Made by a program: the position numbers and the translations under genes. A DNA stretch of 27,630 bases, from NCBI RefSeq assembly GCF_000208925.1, contig NW_001915075.1, positions 1 to 27,630 of the forward strand. Reading direction: 5' to 3'. Below the pieces are notes generated by a model, which ran no database searches, was not told the DNA's origin, and saw only the letters and a program-made list of their open reading frames with translations. The DNA comes from Entamoeba histolytica HM-1:IMSS. Its lineage: Eukaryota; Evosea; Mastigamoebida; Endamoebidae. Positions 12,201 to 21,340 of this stretch are shown here, in pieces (the first letter of the stretch is position 1; each line of letters opens with the position of its first letter).

Positions 12201-12613
12201 AAAGACCAGACATTTATATCAGAGACTTAAACAAGAAAGAAGCAATGATTATATATATGAGAATAGTAAGAGATAAAAACATAAGTAAAGCATTTACAGA
12301 TAAGATTAATATATATTCAAAACTACACGAACATATAAGAAAAATAGAAAGATTAGTATGAGTAATAGTTATACCAGTAGTAATAACAGTTGGTTGATTA
12401 ATAAACAAAGAAACAGTTAGATTACTAAAAGCAGAATGAATAGAAATACCAAGGGAAATAATGACAAAAGAGAACGTAATAATAAATATGAAAGATCTTA
12501 TGAGATATTGTAAAGACTATTCTGGAGAATACAGAGATGTAGAAATACCAGAAGAAGAAGACTCTCAGGAGAGTGAAGGAAGGGAAGAAATTCTCACTTG
12601 AACAATATGTTAA
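9290..12613 (+). pseudogene. LINE-B ORF2 pseudogene: reverse transcriptase plus R2-like endonuclease
   Basis: The N-terminus (KKEYVCYGINI, then from the ATG at 9,323 MNIKIKMKLRKEEIKRILEE) aligns with LINE-A ORF2. Frameshifts lie near 9,545, 9,700, 10,330, 10,410, 11,400, 11,580 and 12,089. RT motifs: NYRPITCLN near 10,430, YDIRKAYDTVNHEWL near 10,660, GILQGDSLSPLLF near 10,830, YMDD at 10,943-10,954 and YKYLGVYQ near 11,130. Endonuclease: CPIC...HILLNC knuckle at 11,904-11,953 and KRPDIYI with the catalytic Asp at 12,209-12,211. The second catalytic Asp of PD-X14-D is TAT (Tyr) at 12,254-12,256. In-frame stops: TAA at 10,288 and 10,550; TGA at 10,919, 12,359, 12,395 and 12,437; the frame closes with TGA 12,599 and TAA 12,611. 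Confidence 0.9.
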
Positions 12614-12638
12614 AAGTTATTAAACCTTAATTTAATAT

Positions 12639-12657
12639 TTATTTGTTTTAAAATCAA
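12639..12657 (+). repeat. Target-site duplication of LINE-B, right copy
   Basis: The same 19 bp as at 7,842-7,860, directly after the LINE tail and followed by TAAACAATAATATTGATATTC. In the LINE-free repeat copy the corresponding junction is TTTTAAAATCAAATAAACAA (about 26,817-26,836), showing that the flanks were contiguous before insertion. Confidence 0.9.
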
Positions 12658-13495
12658 TAAACAATAATATTGATATTCACTCATCATATTCATTTAATAT
12701 ATTAAACATAAACAACATTTCAGAATAAAGAATGAATATTTAACAATGAAAGTGTTGATTTATTTAATATTTTGTTCAACATAAATTCAATAAAACATAT
12801 ATTTTGATAATATATAAATGGAATATTAAAGGAATATACAATACTCAAGAACTAATAAAAAAGAAATAAAAAGAATGAATAAATGAAGATAAATTTGATA
12901 AATAATACAAGAAAGAAATATAAACGACAAAGAAAAAGAAATAATAGAAAGTAAGAAGTAGAATAAGATGAAAGAATAAAAGTAGAAAGGAGAGAAGATA
13001 AAAAGAAAGAAGAAAAATCGTAATAAAAGAAAAGAGATAATAAAAGAAGAAAAGAATGAGGAAATAAATGGTGCATTTTTTTTATTGTAAAAATTAGAAA
13101 TATCCAATAAAAGTGTCTAATTTAATGATGTAAAATGATTAACAATATTTTATTGATGAAAATATTGTATTATTTTTTTATGTTTATTATTTATGTGTAT
13201 AATTTAAACATGATGTTTATTATATAATCAAACATAAGTGTTATGTTATTATAACATGTAATAAATGATAAAATATAAATGAAAATGATATGAATATATA
13301 ACATAGATTGAATATAGAAAAACAAAAGAATAATAAGAATAAATGATAAATAAAACGAGAAATGCTAAAAAATGATATAATAATAAAATCAAAGTATAAA
13401 AGATAAAATTAATATTAATATAAAACAAAAGAGGATGAATATAAAATGAAAATAGATATAAATGATAATAATATAAAAATGATAAGGATGAATAA
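12639..13495 (+). repeat. AT-rich dispersed repeat, copy 1, right part
   Basis: Continues the repeat split by LINE-B and matches about 26,818-27,630, where the other copy runs out of the window; the true right end is unknown. By eye this half is clearly less similar (many substitutions and small indels) than the left half. It contains a second purine-rich block (about 12,840-13,070) that resembles the block in the left part (runs such as GAAAGAATAAAAGTAGAAAGGAGAGAA), so the element has an internal, diverged duplication. Antisense open frames here are chance products of A-rich DNA. Confidence 0.8.
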
Positions 13496-14480
13496 ACAAA
13501 TACATCTAAATAGAAAAGAATAACAATAAGAAAATCTAAATAATATAAACATAAAAAACATAAAATAAGAATAATATAATAATATATAGATAAACAGATG
13601 ATATAAATAATATAAAAAGAAATAAATAAATAACATAACATAATAATATAAATATAAATAACATAATAATAAAAGAATAAAAATACAAATAAATATAATT
13701 CATCAAATCATTTATTTCATTAATATTTCATACAAAATGAATAGAAATGATTATAAAATATAAACATAAATATTTACATATTCTGTATTTATCATATTTT
13801 TTATTTTTATTTTAGGAGCAAAATATAATAATTTGAATATTCTATGGATGCAAATTTTTTTGCATCTTTTTTCTTTTTTGTAAATTATTTAGATGCATTT
13901 TTTCTTTGCTAATTTTCGTACCCAAATGAAAATAACTAATAATAAAAATGATAACATCAAAAGAAGAATATAAAATAAAGAAATAATCAATGAATTGAAA
14001 CAAAAAATAATCAATAAAAATTAATATTTCATAAAAGACAATATATTTATATAGAAGATAAAACACATAAGAATAATGAGTGATATGACAAAATGATAAA
14101 ATGATAAAACTAATATTTAGTAATAAAGTAGAAATGTATAAAATTCACCAAGATAAATTAAAAATAAATAATAGACTAAAATAAAAGTAATTTTCCAAAA
14201 TAATCACAATAAATGAAATATTCAATAAATAATTTGTAAGAATTATGAAAAAACAAGATATTATAATTTCCATTTTAAATAATAATAAAAAAATAAATGA
14301 ATAATAAAATGAAAAATATAATGAAATAATGTTTAGAGAGTAAAGGTGAATATAAACTGAATATATCATATAAACAATAAATGAAAGAGAGTAAATAAAA
14401 ACAATAAGTTATACTGAAACTTAACTTAGTTATTTTATAGTTTCATAACATTTTATTTGTTTATAAATGAATGAGAAGAT
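13496..14480. other. A-rich, gene-free DNA
   Basis: Continuation of plus-strand A-rich simple sequence (AATAAA, ATGATAAAAT words). It contains the short perfect hairpin listed at 13,847-13,866. Minus-strand open frames are strongly hydrophobic (F/I/L/Y only), as expected from the complement of A-rich DNA. No gene is called. Confidence 0.55.
13847..13866. other. Perfect 8-bp stem inverted repeat
   Basis: GATGCAAATTTTTTTGCATC: an 8-bp stem (GATGCAAA / TTTGCATC) with a TTTT loop. A further GATGCA lies about 25 nt downstream. Related GGATGCAAATTTT words occur at the end of the purine block of repeat copy 2 (about 26,361). It may be a fold-back end of an AT-rich element or chance. Confidence 0.4.
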
Positions 14481-14507
14481 TTATTTGTAAATAAATAATA
14501 GAATAAT

Positions 14508-14699
14508 TTATGTAAATTTAAATAATGAAACACCAAAAACAAGAGCGTGGAATAGAGATATTAGCCAACCATAAGAGACAATAAGAATTAAATATGAATA
14601 TACCAACATAGTAATAAAATAAGATGAATGTTCACTAATAGGATAATGAAACACAACAACCAAAATACGTGAAAAATAATCTAATGAATCAATAATCAT
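14508..14699 (-). CDS. Doubtful small ORF, predicted two-span membrane peptide
   Basis: From an ATG at 14,697-14,699 to TAA at 14,508-14,510 the minus strand encodes 63 residues. It starts MIIDSLDYFSRILVVVFHYP, has a polar middle (SEHSS) and two hydrophobic segments. Its G+C and residue variety are higher than those of the neighbouring chance ORFs. The frame also opens 7 codons upstream, at a TTG. There is no homology I recognise and no clear promoter or intron. It could be an exon of a degraded gene or chance. Confidence 0.2.
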   Translation of the reverse strand: MIIDSLDYFSRILVVVFHYPISEHSSYFITMLVYSYLILIVSYGWLISLFHALVFGVSLFKFT

Positions 14700-15005
14700 T
14701 ATAATTTCTTTATCTGTCAAAATGTGTAACGTTATTTCATAAAGATATTAACATTTAATCCTTTTGATAAAGTACAAAAATGATTGTTATTATGAAAGTT
14801 AAGTAACGTTCATTTGCAAAAATGTACCACACAATATAAAAAAGCAGTTGTTCATCAGATGGTAATGATGTAAAAAAAAACACAAATGTATTGATATGAA
14901 TTTACAAACACAATAAAACTTTAAATATTTGTACATTGTTTTGTTAGAACTTGTACAATGAAGTAAATGTCAAACTAAATTATAAAATATCATAAGACAT
15001 CCAAT

Positions 15006-15431
15006 TTAGTAATATGGATAATATGGCATAGCAGCTGAATAATAATTTCTCATTGGATAATAATAGTTCATTGGATATGCTGATGGAAGGAAGTTCTTAA
15101 ATCCATAATATCCAAGACCATATCCATAAAGTGGGTCATAGTAATATGGAAGTTTGGCTTGAAGCTCATATTCNNNNNNNNNNNNNNNNNNNNNNNNNNN
15201 NNNNNNNNNNNNNNNNNNNNNNNNNNNNNNNNNNNNNNNNNNNNNNNNNNNNNNNNNNNNNNNNNNNNNNNNNATCTTCATCTTCTAAGTCAATTCTTCG
15301 TCATCTAAATCTTCATTGTTTTCTAATTCATAGTCATTATCATTTTGAAAGTCTTCTTCTAATTCAAAACTTTCCTCTTCTGCACGGACAGCAAGGAACA
15401 AAGCAAGTAAAACAAATAAAAATGTTCTCAT
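15006..15431 (-). CDS. Secreted acidic/tyrosine-rich small protein, interrupted by an assembly gap
   Basis: The ATG at 15,429-15,431 starts a classical signal peptide, MRTFLFVLLALFLAVRA, with likely cleavage after RA. The mature part begins with an acidic stretch (EEESFELEEDFQNDNDYELE, then more D/E/N). The frame hits a TAG at 15,288-15,290, just before the gap. Reading one base over, the acidic composition continues (DLEDED) up to the Ns, so an indel in the assembly near the gap edge is likely, although a true frameshift is possible. On the far side the frame resumes with EYELQAKLPYYYDPLYGYGL, is very rich in Y, G, P, M and N, and ends PYYPYY-TAA at 15,006-15,008. Acidic then Tyr/Gly-rich sequence suggests an extracellular or granule/wall-type structural protein. 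I do not recognise the family. The true length is unknown because of the gap. Confidence 0.72.
15174..15273. other. Assembly gap (100 N)
   Basis: Exactly 100 Ns, a size often used as a placeholder for gaps of unknown length. It lies inside the acidic part of the secreted protein gene, so the missing DNA is probably an acidic (GAA/GAT) repeat that was hard to assemble. Confidence 0.98.
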
Positions 15432-18400
15432 TAAATCCAATAAAATATGCTTTTTGAGATCTTGTGATAAAAACTAATTATTACTTTACTATAATGTATT
15501 AATTTATTATATTATAATCATAAAAAGCAGAATTGGTTTGTTGATTTTTATTTTTTGTTCAATACAATAAAAGAAAGAAAATGAAGTACACAACAAATCG
15601 AAAAAAAAGAAAAGAGGATTATCAAATTATAAACAAATAGACAACCACAAAGTAAATAAATTCTTGTAAATTATAGTCCAAAAGAATAACAATGAGCATC
15701 AAGAAACTAAAACAACAATAATTTTTTTCAATGTTTTAGAAGAATATATTTTCTAATGAAGTTAGTGATTGTATTAATTCAATAATGACAAACACTATTT
15801 CACAACTTATTTATGAAACTAAAATAATAAACTATAAGTAGAGTAATGGAAAACTTCTAAAATATAGGCAACAACTTACATGAGATACCCAAATGGTATT
15901 GAAAAAATATTTCACAACAACACAAAATTATTATGCTAATGTAATTCAATATAATAATTAGAAACTCAATGTGTTGATGAGAAACTTTAAATTTTATAAC
16001 AAATGAAAGTGTTTATTACATTTATAAGCATCACAAAGAAAGAAAATGAAAAGAACAATTCATTAACATAAGCAAAATACTTCATTATAATATTGTTCAG
16101 AACTAAAAGATGTTTAAAATAAACTTGAATTAAGTATGGATATATATATGAACAAAATAAAAATTTAAAAATCAAACCCAATATTGTGATAGATAAATAT
16201 GTATGAATTATCAAACAATTTCTTTATCCTCTTTTATATTATTTCTGTCTCTTTGTTGTTGTTTTTTCTGTTGTAAGAATAAAACATATTTATTATGTTA
16301 TTTATTCTTTAAATTGATTATTTTATTTCTTTATTTTATTCTCTTCCAACTTTTATTATTTCTATTATTTCTATTCATTGTTGCAATTTCCCTGTTTCTA
16401 TTCATTTTATTTTTGACTATTGTTGTGTTTTATGTCATTTCTATTGTTTAGATAATACAGCTTATTGTCAATTTAATGATAATGCATTTTGTCATCATTA
16501 TATATTTAATATTTATCTTCTATAGTAATGCTACCTCTATTTATGATTTCAGTTTATAAAAGTCAATTTATTATGTTGGATTCATTGAATTTATTTTCAT
16601 GTATATTCAATTATGATGTAATATAACTATTTATTCAATTGGAATGAATTATATCTTATATTATTCATTAGATAAAACATTTTTATATAATTCTTTTGAT
16701 ATACTAATAACCAATTAATAATACATGTGTATATTTTATTTATCAATTATCAAGTGGTGAAACAATAACCTTTTATAATAATAACAATTTAAGTTATATT
16801 AATTATTTCATACACTAGCTATTGTAAATATTTATCACTAAAATAATTACAAAATAAGTAATGAAGAATATTTGTTAAATACTATTAATAACTGAATTGT
16901 ATTAATCAAAAATATTCTATTTAATTATATTTAATTGAATATTCATTGTTTTGATATGTCATTGTACTATATTATTATTTTCATTATTGCTCACTCATTT
17001 ATTTGAGTTTTGTTTATGTATTTTGTTGTAAGTTTATTTCATATAAATTCAAATCATTATATTTAATACTTATTCATTCTCATTCATTTTGTATTGTTCT
17101 TAGTACTGTTAGTATGTTTATTTCATTTTCTATTTCTTTCATGTTCTATTGTTATTTATGTTTATTCCATACTTTATTTATCATAACTGTTTTTCTACTA
17201 TTTCTTATTTATTTTTTCTTTATTTTATCTTCTATTTTTGTATTATTTAATTCATTCAATTACTGGTTGTTATATTTTCATTTTTAGATGCAAGTTACAT
17301 TAATCTGTGTTTATTTTATTTATTATTTTCATTATGTAATATTTCATAGTATTTCATATTAACATTTCTTTGTTATAATGAAATGTAATTGAGCAATTTG
17401 TCTATATTATTCAATATATTTTGTATTATAAATGTACATTTTGTATATCTATGACATTTCATGATTATTGAATTAATTATTTCTTCCTTTCACCGTGTGT
17501 ATCAATCATTTTGTCTCTTTTTATTATTCTGAATATGAAGCATATAAGATAGTTGTTATATGATTTGTATAATAATATCTTCATTTTCATTATGTGTTAA
17601 ATTAACTTTTATAGATTAAATTATTAATATTTCTTTTAATTCTTGTAAATACTATTTGAATATATTCATTATATTTTGTATTCATTCATTTAAAAATAAT
17701 TTCATCATTATTACATTCATTTTTATTTGTTTGTAATGTCTCTTGTTTTTTATTCTTTTATTATGTTATTTTTCTTTTCTACTCTTCTTTTTATTCTTTC
17801 CAAAAAATGTTAATGTATTTTCTTTATTTTTCTCTTATTTCATATTTTTATTTTCAATTATTTCATCATTAAAATTCTTTCCATTTGTTTCTTCTCTTAT
17901 TCTCTCTTTTGTTTTGTATTTTGATGTCTTATTATTAATTGAATATTATATTAACTACATCTTTCATACATTTCTTTTATTTATATTTGTTTTAATTTGT
18001 TTATTCATTCATTTATTATCATCTATTAATTATTTGTTTTATTTTAAATCACATTTTATCAAGAAATATTCATTTCTTCGTTTTATTTTTATTTTCTTTT
18101 ATTATTCGTTTGAATTTTTATGATTCATAACCACATTTTCAATATGATATAATGTACTGAGATAAATATTTTATTTATTATTTATTTTAATTCTTTATCA
18201 TTCTTGTTTTTGATAATATTATAGGTTGTATCTCTTTTTTCTTTTTCTCTAAGCGTCTCTTATCATTGATATTCTATTTGTTTTAAAATTTTTATCAATT
18301 ATTTATATTCTTCATTCCTTTTTCAATATATACATGTCTTTTATTTTGATTGTATTATTTCATTATCTTGTACTTTAATTTCTTTATTTTATTGTTTTGT

Positions 18401-19868
18401 ATAATTACTGTCATTTTCTTTGGCATTGAAATAAATTCATTTTGTTTATTTGTTATTTTTATTGCTTTAATTCATATCATTAAGTTGGTAATCACATATT
18501 CATTATTTTGTTTTTATCTTGTATTTCTTGTGTTATTTATTGTTTTAATGTTTATTTCTGTAAATTCTTTTTGTACATTTATCTTATCGTTATTATTTGT
18601 ATTTTATCTTGTTGTCTGTTTTTTATATCCTTGACACTATTCAATACATTAAATTTTTGAATATGTTAATAATTAACAAGTGCTTTGTGTTGATTTAAAT
18701 TTAATTCATTCTTACACTTATATATATGTCATTCTATATATTTGAATATTTTATTTCAATACTTTCACTTTTTCCTCATTCATATTATATATTTGTTGAA
18801 ACAATTATTCATTAAATTTTGTTTATTATGAATAGAAGTGTTAATAATATCTTTCTTTTCTTATTGTGAGGTATTTCAGTTATTATATTCTTCTTTATTC
18901 TTATTATCTATTATTTATTTCAACTATCTTCTTTTCTTAGTTTCTTTCTTTTCAATTATTTTCTCAGAGTTAAGTCGTTTCTTTTATTTATTCTTTTTCT
19001 TTTGTACTTCTTATCATTTTCGTTCAAATTTTTGCTAGTTTTTCTTCTTTTATTAACTTCATTACACATCATTTATTTTTTTTTCGTATTTTCTATCTTC
19101 TTATTTTATATTATATCTTATTTCTTTCATAACTTATTGCTTATTTATTGTTTATTTTCATTTCTGAATATTAACATTAATTCACTATTTCAGTAAATTA
19201 TTCATTTGTTATTACCAATTATTGTCCAATTCATATCATTATATTTGTTGTTTGTTTATCTTTTTATTTCTTTGTGTTCTTAGTCATTTAATTTAGAATA
19301 TACCGTTTTATTCATTAATATTCTTAAATGGATTCGTGTTGTTGTCAAATAAAGCACTTACCCTTCTTCAAATAATGTCATTCTACTATTTCTATAGGAT
19401 TTAAATATAATTGTTGTAATTTTTATAGATGTTTTGTGTTTTTAGTTCATAAAATTTTTCTCTCTCATTACAAAATAAAAAGTACATCAATAATTTATTA
19501 GACTGTATTATTCTGTTGAGAAAGATTTAAAGAATGGCACCAAAATCATTATTTTAATTAACTATTCAATCCATTAACCTTATTTCTTTCAATTCCACTT
19601 CAATATTATTTTTATTAAACTTTCTGATACATTTTCAATATACGCTATGATACATTGAAATCAACTATTCTTATTGTATTATTAGAATAACTTGAATAGA
19701 ATTGTTCTATACATTAAAATAATTTTTATTGTTTAAATAATTTAATCTTATTAATGACACTCACAGAACAACACAAAGAAGAGTAAATGTTGAATAAAAT
19801 GAAAAGAGTTTTGATATAAAGCGATATTTAAAGAATAAAATTGAGGAATAATAAAAAGGGAGTTTTTA
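15432..19868. other. Gene-poor region; T-rich on the plus strand from about 16.2 to 19.3 kb
   Basis: About 4.4 kb without a supportable gene. Numerous plus-strand open frames between 16,203 and 19,196 are made almost only of F, L, I, S, Y and V, as expected from random T-rich DNA. They have no conserved motif and no polar domains. The plus strand is pyrimidine-rich here, opposite to the A-rich repeats at 7-14 kb, so this may be old repeat material in reverse orientation; no specific alignment was found by eye. RT motifs (YMDD, NYRPIT) were not seen on the minus strand. Confidence 0.5.
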
Positions 19869-19930
19869 CTATATAAAAAAAGAAAAAGTTAATATTTCAT
19901 AAATAAAAATGAAAAATAACAAGACATTCA
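19869..19930 (+). promoter_or_regulatory. Candidate core promoter of the VWA gene
   Basis: CTATATAAAAAAAG (19,869-19,882) is TATA-like. An initiator-like GACATTCAAAAC follows (about 19,922-19,933), about 30 nt before the ATG, compared with the Entamoeba initiator consensus AAAAATTCA. A closer match to the Entamoeba TATA consensus GTATTTAAAG, ATATTTAAAG at 19,824-19,833, lies farther from the ATG than usual for the short 5' UTRs of this genus. Assignment is by motif only. Confidence 0.25.
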
Positions 19931-19962
19931 AAACTTAAAAAAAATAAAATTATAAAACAAGA

Positions 19963-21171
19963 ATGGCAAGACAGCTCGACCTTGTACTTTTAGTAGATAC
20001 AACAGGATCAATGGGACAATATCTACATTCAGCACAAAGCAATATAAATAAAATAGTTAATACAATAACAAATTCAGAGAAAATAGATTTAAGATTTGCT
20101 ATTGTAGAATATAAAGACCATCAACCAAATCAACAACAATTTGCATTAAAAAAATATGATTGGATGAATGATATAAAAGATATTCAAAATGCAATTAATC
20201 AATTAAGTGCATATGGAGGTGGAATGGATGGACCTGAATCAGTTACTTGTGCATTTGATTGTGCAGTTAATCTTGGGTATAGAGGGTATGCAGCTAAAGT
20301 AATCATTTGGATTGCTGATGCACCACCACATGGATTTAATATTCAATATGATGGATATCCTAATGGATGTCCATGTGGAATTGATTTTCAAGAAGTTGTA
20401 TTAAAAGCAATAAAAAATGATATTCAAATTTATTCAGTTGCTTGTGAACCTATTAGACCAATTTATAGACATTTTAGAGATTTAATGAGAGCAGTTGCTA
20501 TGATGACAGGAGGTCAATTTATTGCTTTAAATTCTGCTGATTGTCTTGCGGATGTTATTATTGGTGGTTCTTTAGAAGAAGTTGGAATGAATTTTGTGAT
20601 TCAAAAAATAGAAAATGATTTAAATAACACAGAATCATTTAAAACTAAAACAAAAAATGAACAAGACAAAGAAATTAGAAAAGCAATTGCTGAATATTTT
20701 AAAGAAAATTCTACATTAAAACAAATAAAAATTAATTCTATTTTTAAAGGTGAATTACCTGAAATTCCTAAAATCTTCTTTACAGCAACTACTTTTAAAG
20801 AACTTGTTGATGTATTAAAAACAAGAGAGCCAAACGTCTATAAATTTAAAGACTCATTTAAAATTAAAGAATATGTCCCTTATCCTCAACCTTTTTGGGA
20901 TAAAAATGGATTGAATGAATATCAAAGAAAAACTCAGAACCTTTCATCTAACATAAATACAAAACATATTAAAATGGAAATGTGTGATGATGATGAATAT
21001 CAAAATTATTATGGAATAGGAAATACCCCTTCAGAAAATATCAATATTCCTAAAGAAATTCCTGAAGACTTTAAAGAAGGTGAAATAGTTAGAATTAAAG
21101 AAACAAGTGTTGGTGTTGAACATCAAAATAAAATTTTTGAACGTTTAAAGAAAAGACTTGAACAACAGTAA
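19963..21171 (+). CDS. VWA-domain protein of the alpha-kinase (VwkA-like) type, without a kinase domain
   Basis: A 402-residue intronless protein from ATG to TAA. Residues 1 to about 215 form a von Willebrand factor A fold with a metal-ion-dependent adhesion site: D12-T-T-G-S16 in LLVDTTGSMG, T95 following the GGGMDGPES loop (85-93), and D119 in IWIADAPPHG. The GGGMDGPE and ADAPPHG signatures are those I associate with the VWA domains of Dictyostelium VwkA and related alpha-kinases, not with integrin-type domains. Residues 216-402 are charged, partly helical and unrecognised; no alpha-kinase domain (no GxGxxG-type loop or zinc site) follows before the stop. There is no signal peptide or membrane segment, so it is probably cytosolic. 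A role as a metal-dependent protein-binding adaptor is inferred. The formin gene starts 169 bp downstream on the same strand. Confidence 0.92.
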   Translation: MARQLDLVLLVDTTGSMGQYLHSAQSNINKIVNTITNSEKIDLRFAIVEYKDHQPNQQQFALKKYDWMNDIKDIQNAINQLSAYGGGMDGPESVTCAFDCAVNLGYRGYAAKVIIWIADAPPHGFNIQYDGYPNGCPCGIDFQEVVLKAIKNDIQIYSVACEPIRPIYRHFRDLMRAVAMMTGGQFIALNSADCLADVIIGGSLEEVGMNFVIQKIENDLNNTESFKTKTKNEQDKEIRKAIAEYFKENSTLKQIKINSIFKGELPEIPKIFFTATTFKELVDVLKTREPNVYKFKDSFKIKEYVPYPQPFWDKNGLNEYQRKTQNLSSNINTKHIKMEMCDDDEYQNYYGIGNTPSENINIPKEIPEDFKEGEIVRIKETSVGVEHQNKIFERLKKRLEQQ

Positions 21172-21272
21172 TGCTTCTCTTTAAAAAAAAAATGAAAATA
21201 AAGTTTTGATTTTTAAGTTATATGATTTTATTTTTGATATAATTTTTTAGAGGTAGAAGATTTTTTTGATAA

Positions 21273-21282
21273 TTATTTAAAG
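21273..21282 (+). promoter_or_regulatory. TATA-like element upstream of the formin gene
   Basis: TTATTTAAAG matches the Entamoeba TATA consensus GTATTTAAAG at 9 of 10 positions. It lies 58 nt before the formin ATG, giving a plausible start site about 30 nt downstream and a short 5' UTR. The GAAC directly before the ATG (21,336-21,339) is too close to serve as the upstream GAAC element. Confidence 0.4.
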
Positions 21283-21340
21283 ATTACTTTTTTTTGATAT
21301 GAATAATCTCAATAATTAGTTGAATATATTTAATTGAACA

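Larger units (their letters stand above)
7861..12638 (+). mobile_element. LINE-B: near full-length R2-type non-LTR retrotransposon (EhLINE-like), inactive
   Basis: A 4,778-bp insertion delimited by a 19-bp target-site duplication. This is about the length known for EhLINE1 (roughly 4.8 kb), so it is full length or nearly so. Order: basic/tyrosine-rich and coiled-coil ORF1 (7,861-9,287), ORF2 with RT and R2-like endonuclease (about 9,290-12,613), and a short tail ending ...CCTTAATTTAATA with no poly(A). Many frameshifts in A-runs and several stops make it non-autonomous. The repeat copy at 26,175-27,630 shows the pre-insertion arrangement around the integration site. It is diverged from LINE-A throughout, so the two are different subfamilies or old copies. 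Confidence 0.95.

Noticed and set aside
15987..16214. Minus-strand 75-codon open frame, possible small membrane protein
   Set aside because: Composition is not distinguishable from chance ORFs in this AT-rich DNA; no promoter, family or neighbour support.
16203..19196. Many plus-strand open frames encoding strings of F/L/I/Y/S that look like polytopic membrane proteins
   Set aside because: They arise from T-rich DNA, lack polar domains, conserved motifs and consistent codon use, and overlap in several frames at once.
21326..21339. TATATTTAA plus GAAC just before the formin ATG as core promoter
   Set aside because: Too close to the start codon: a start site about 30 nt downstream would lie inside the ORF. 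The TTATTTAAAG at 21,273 fits better.
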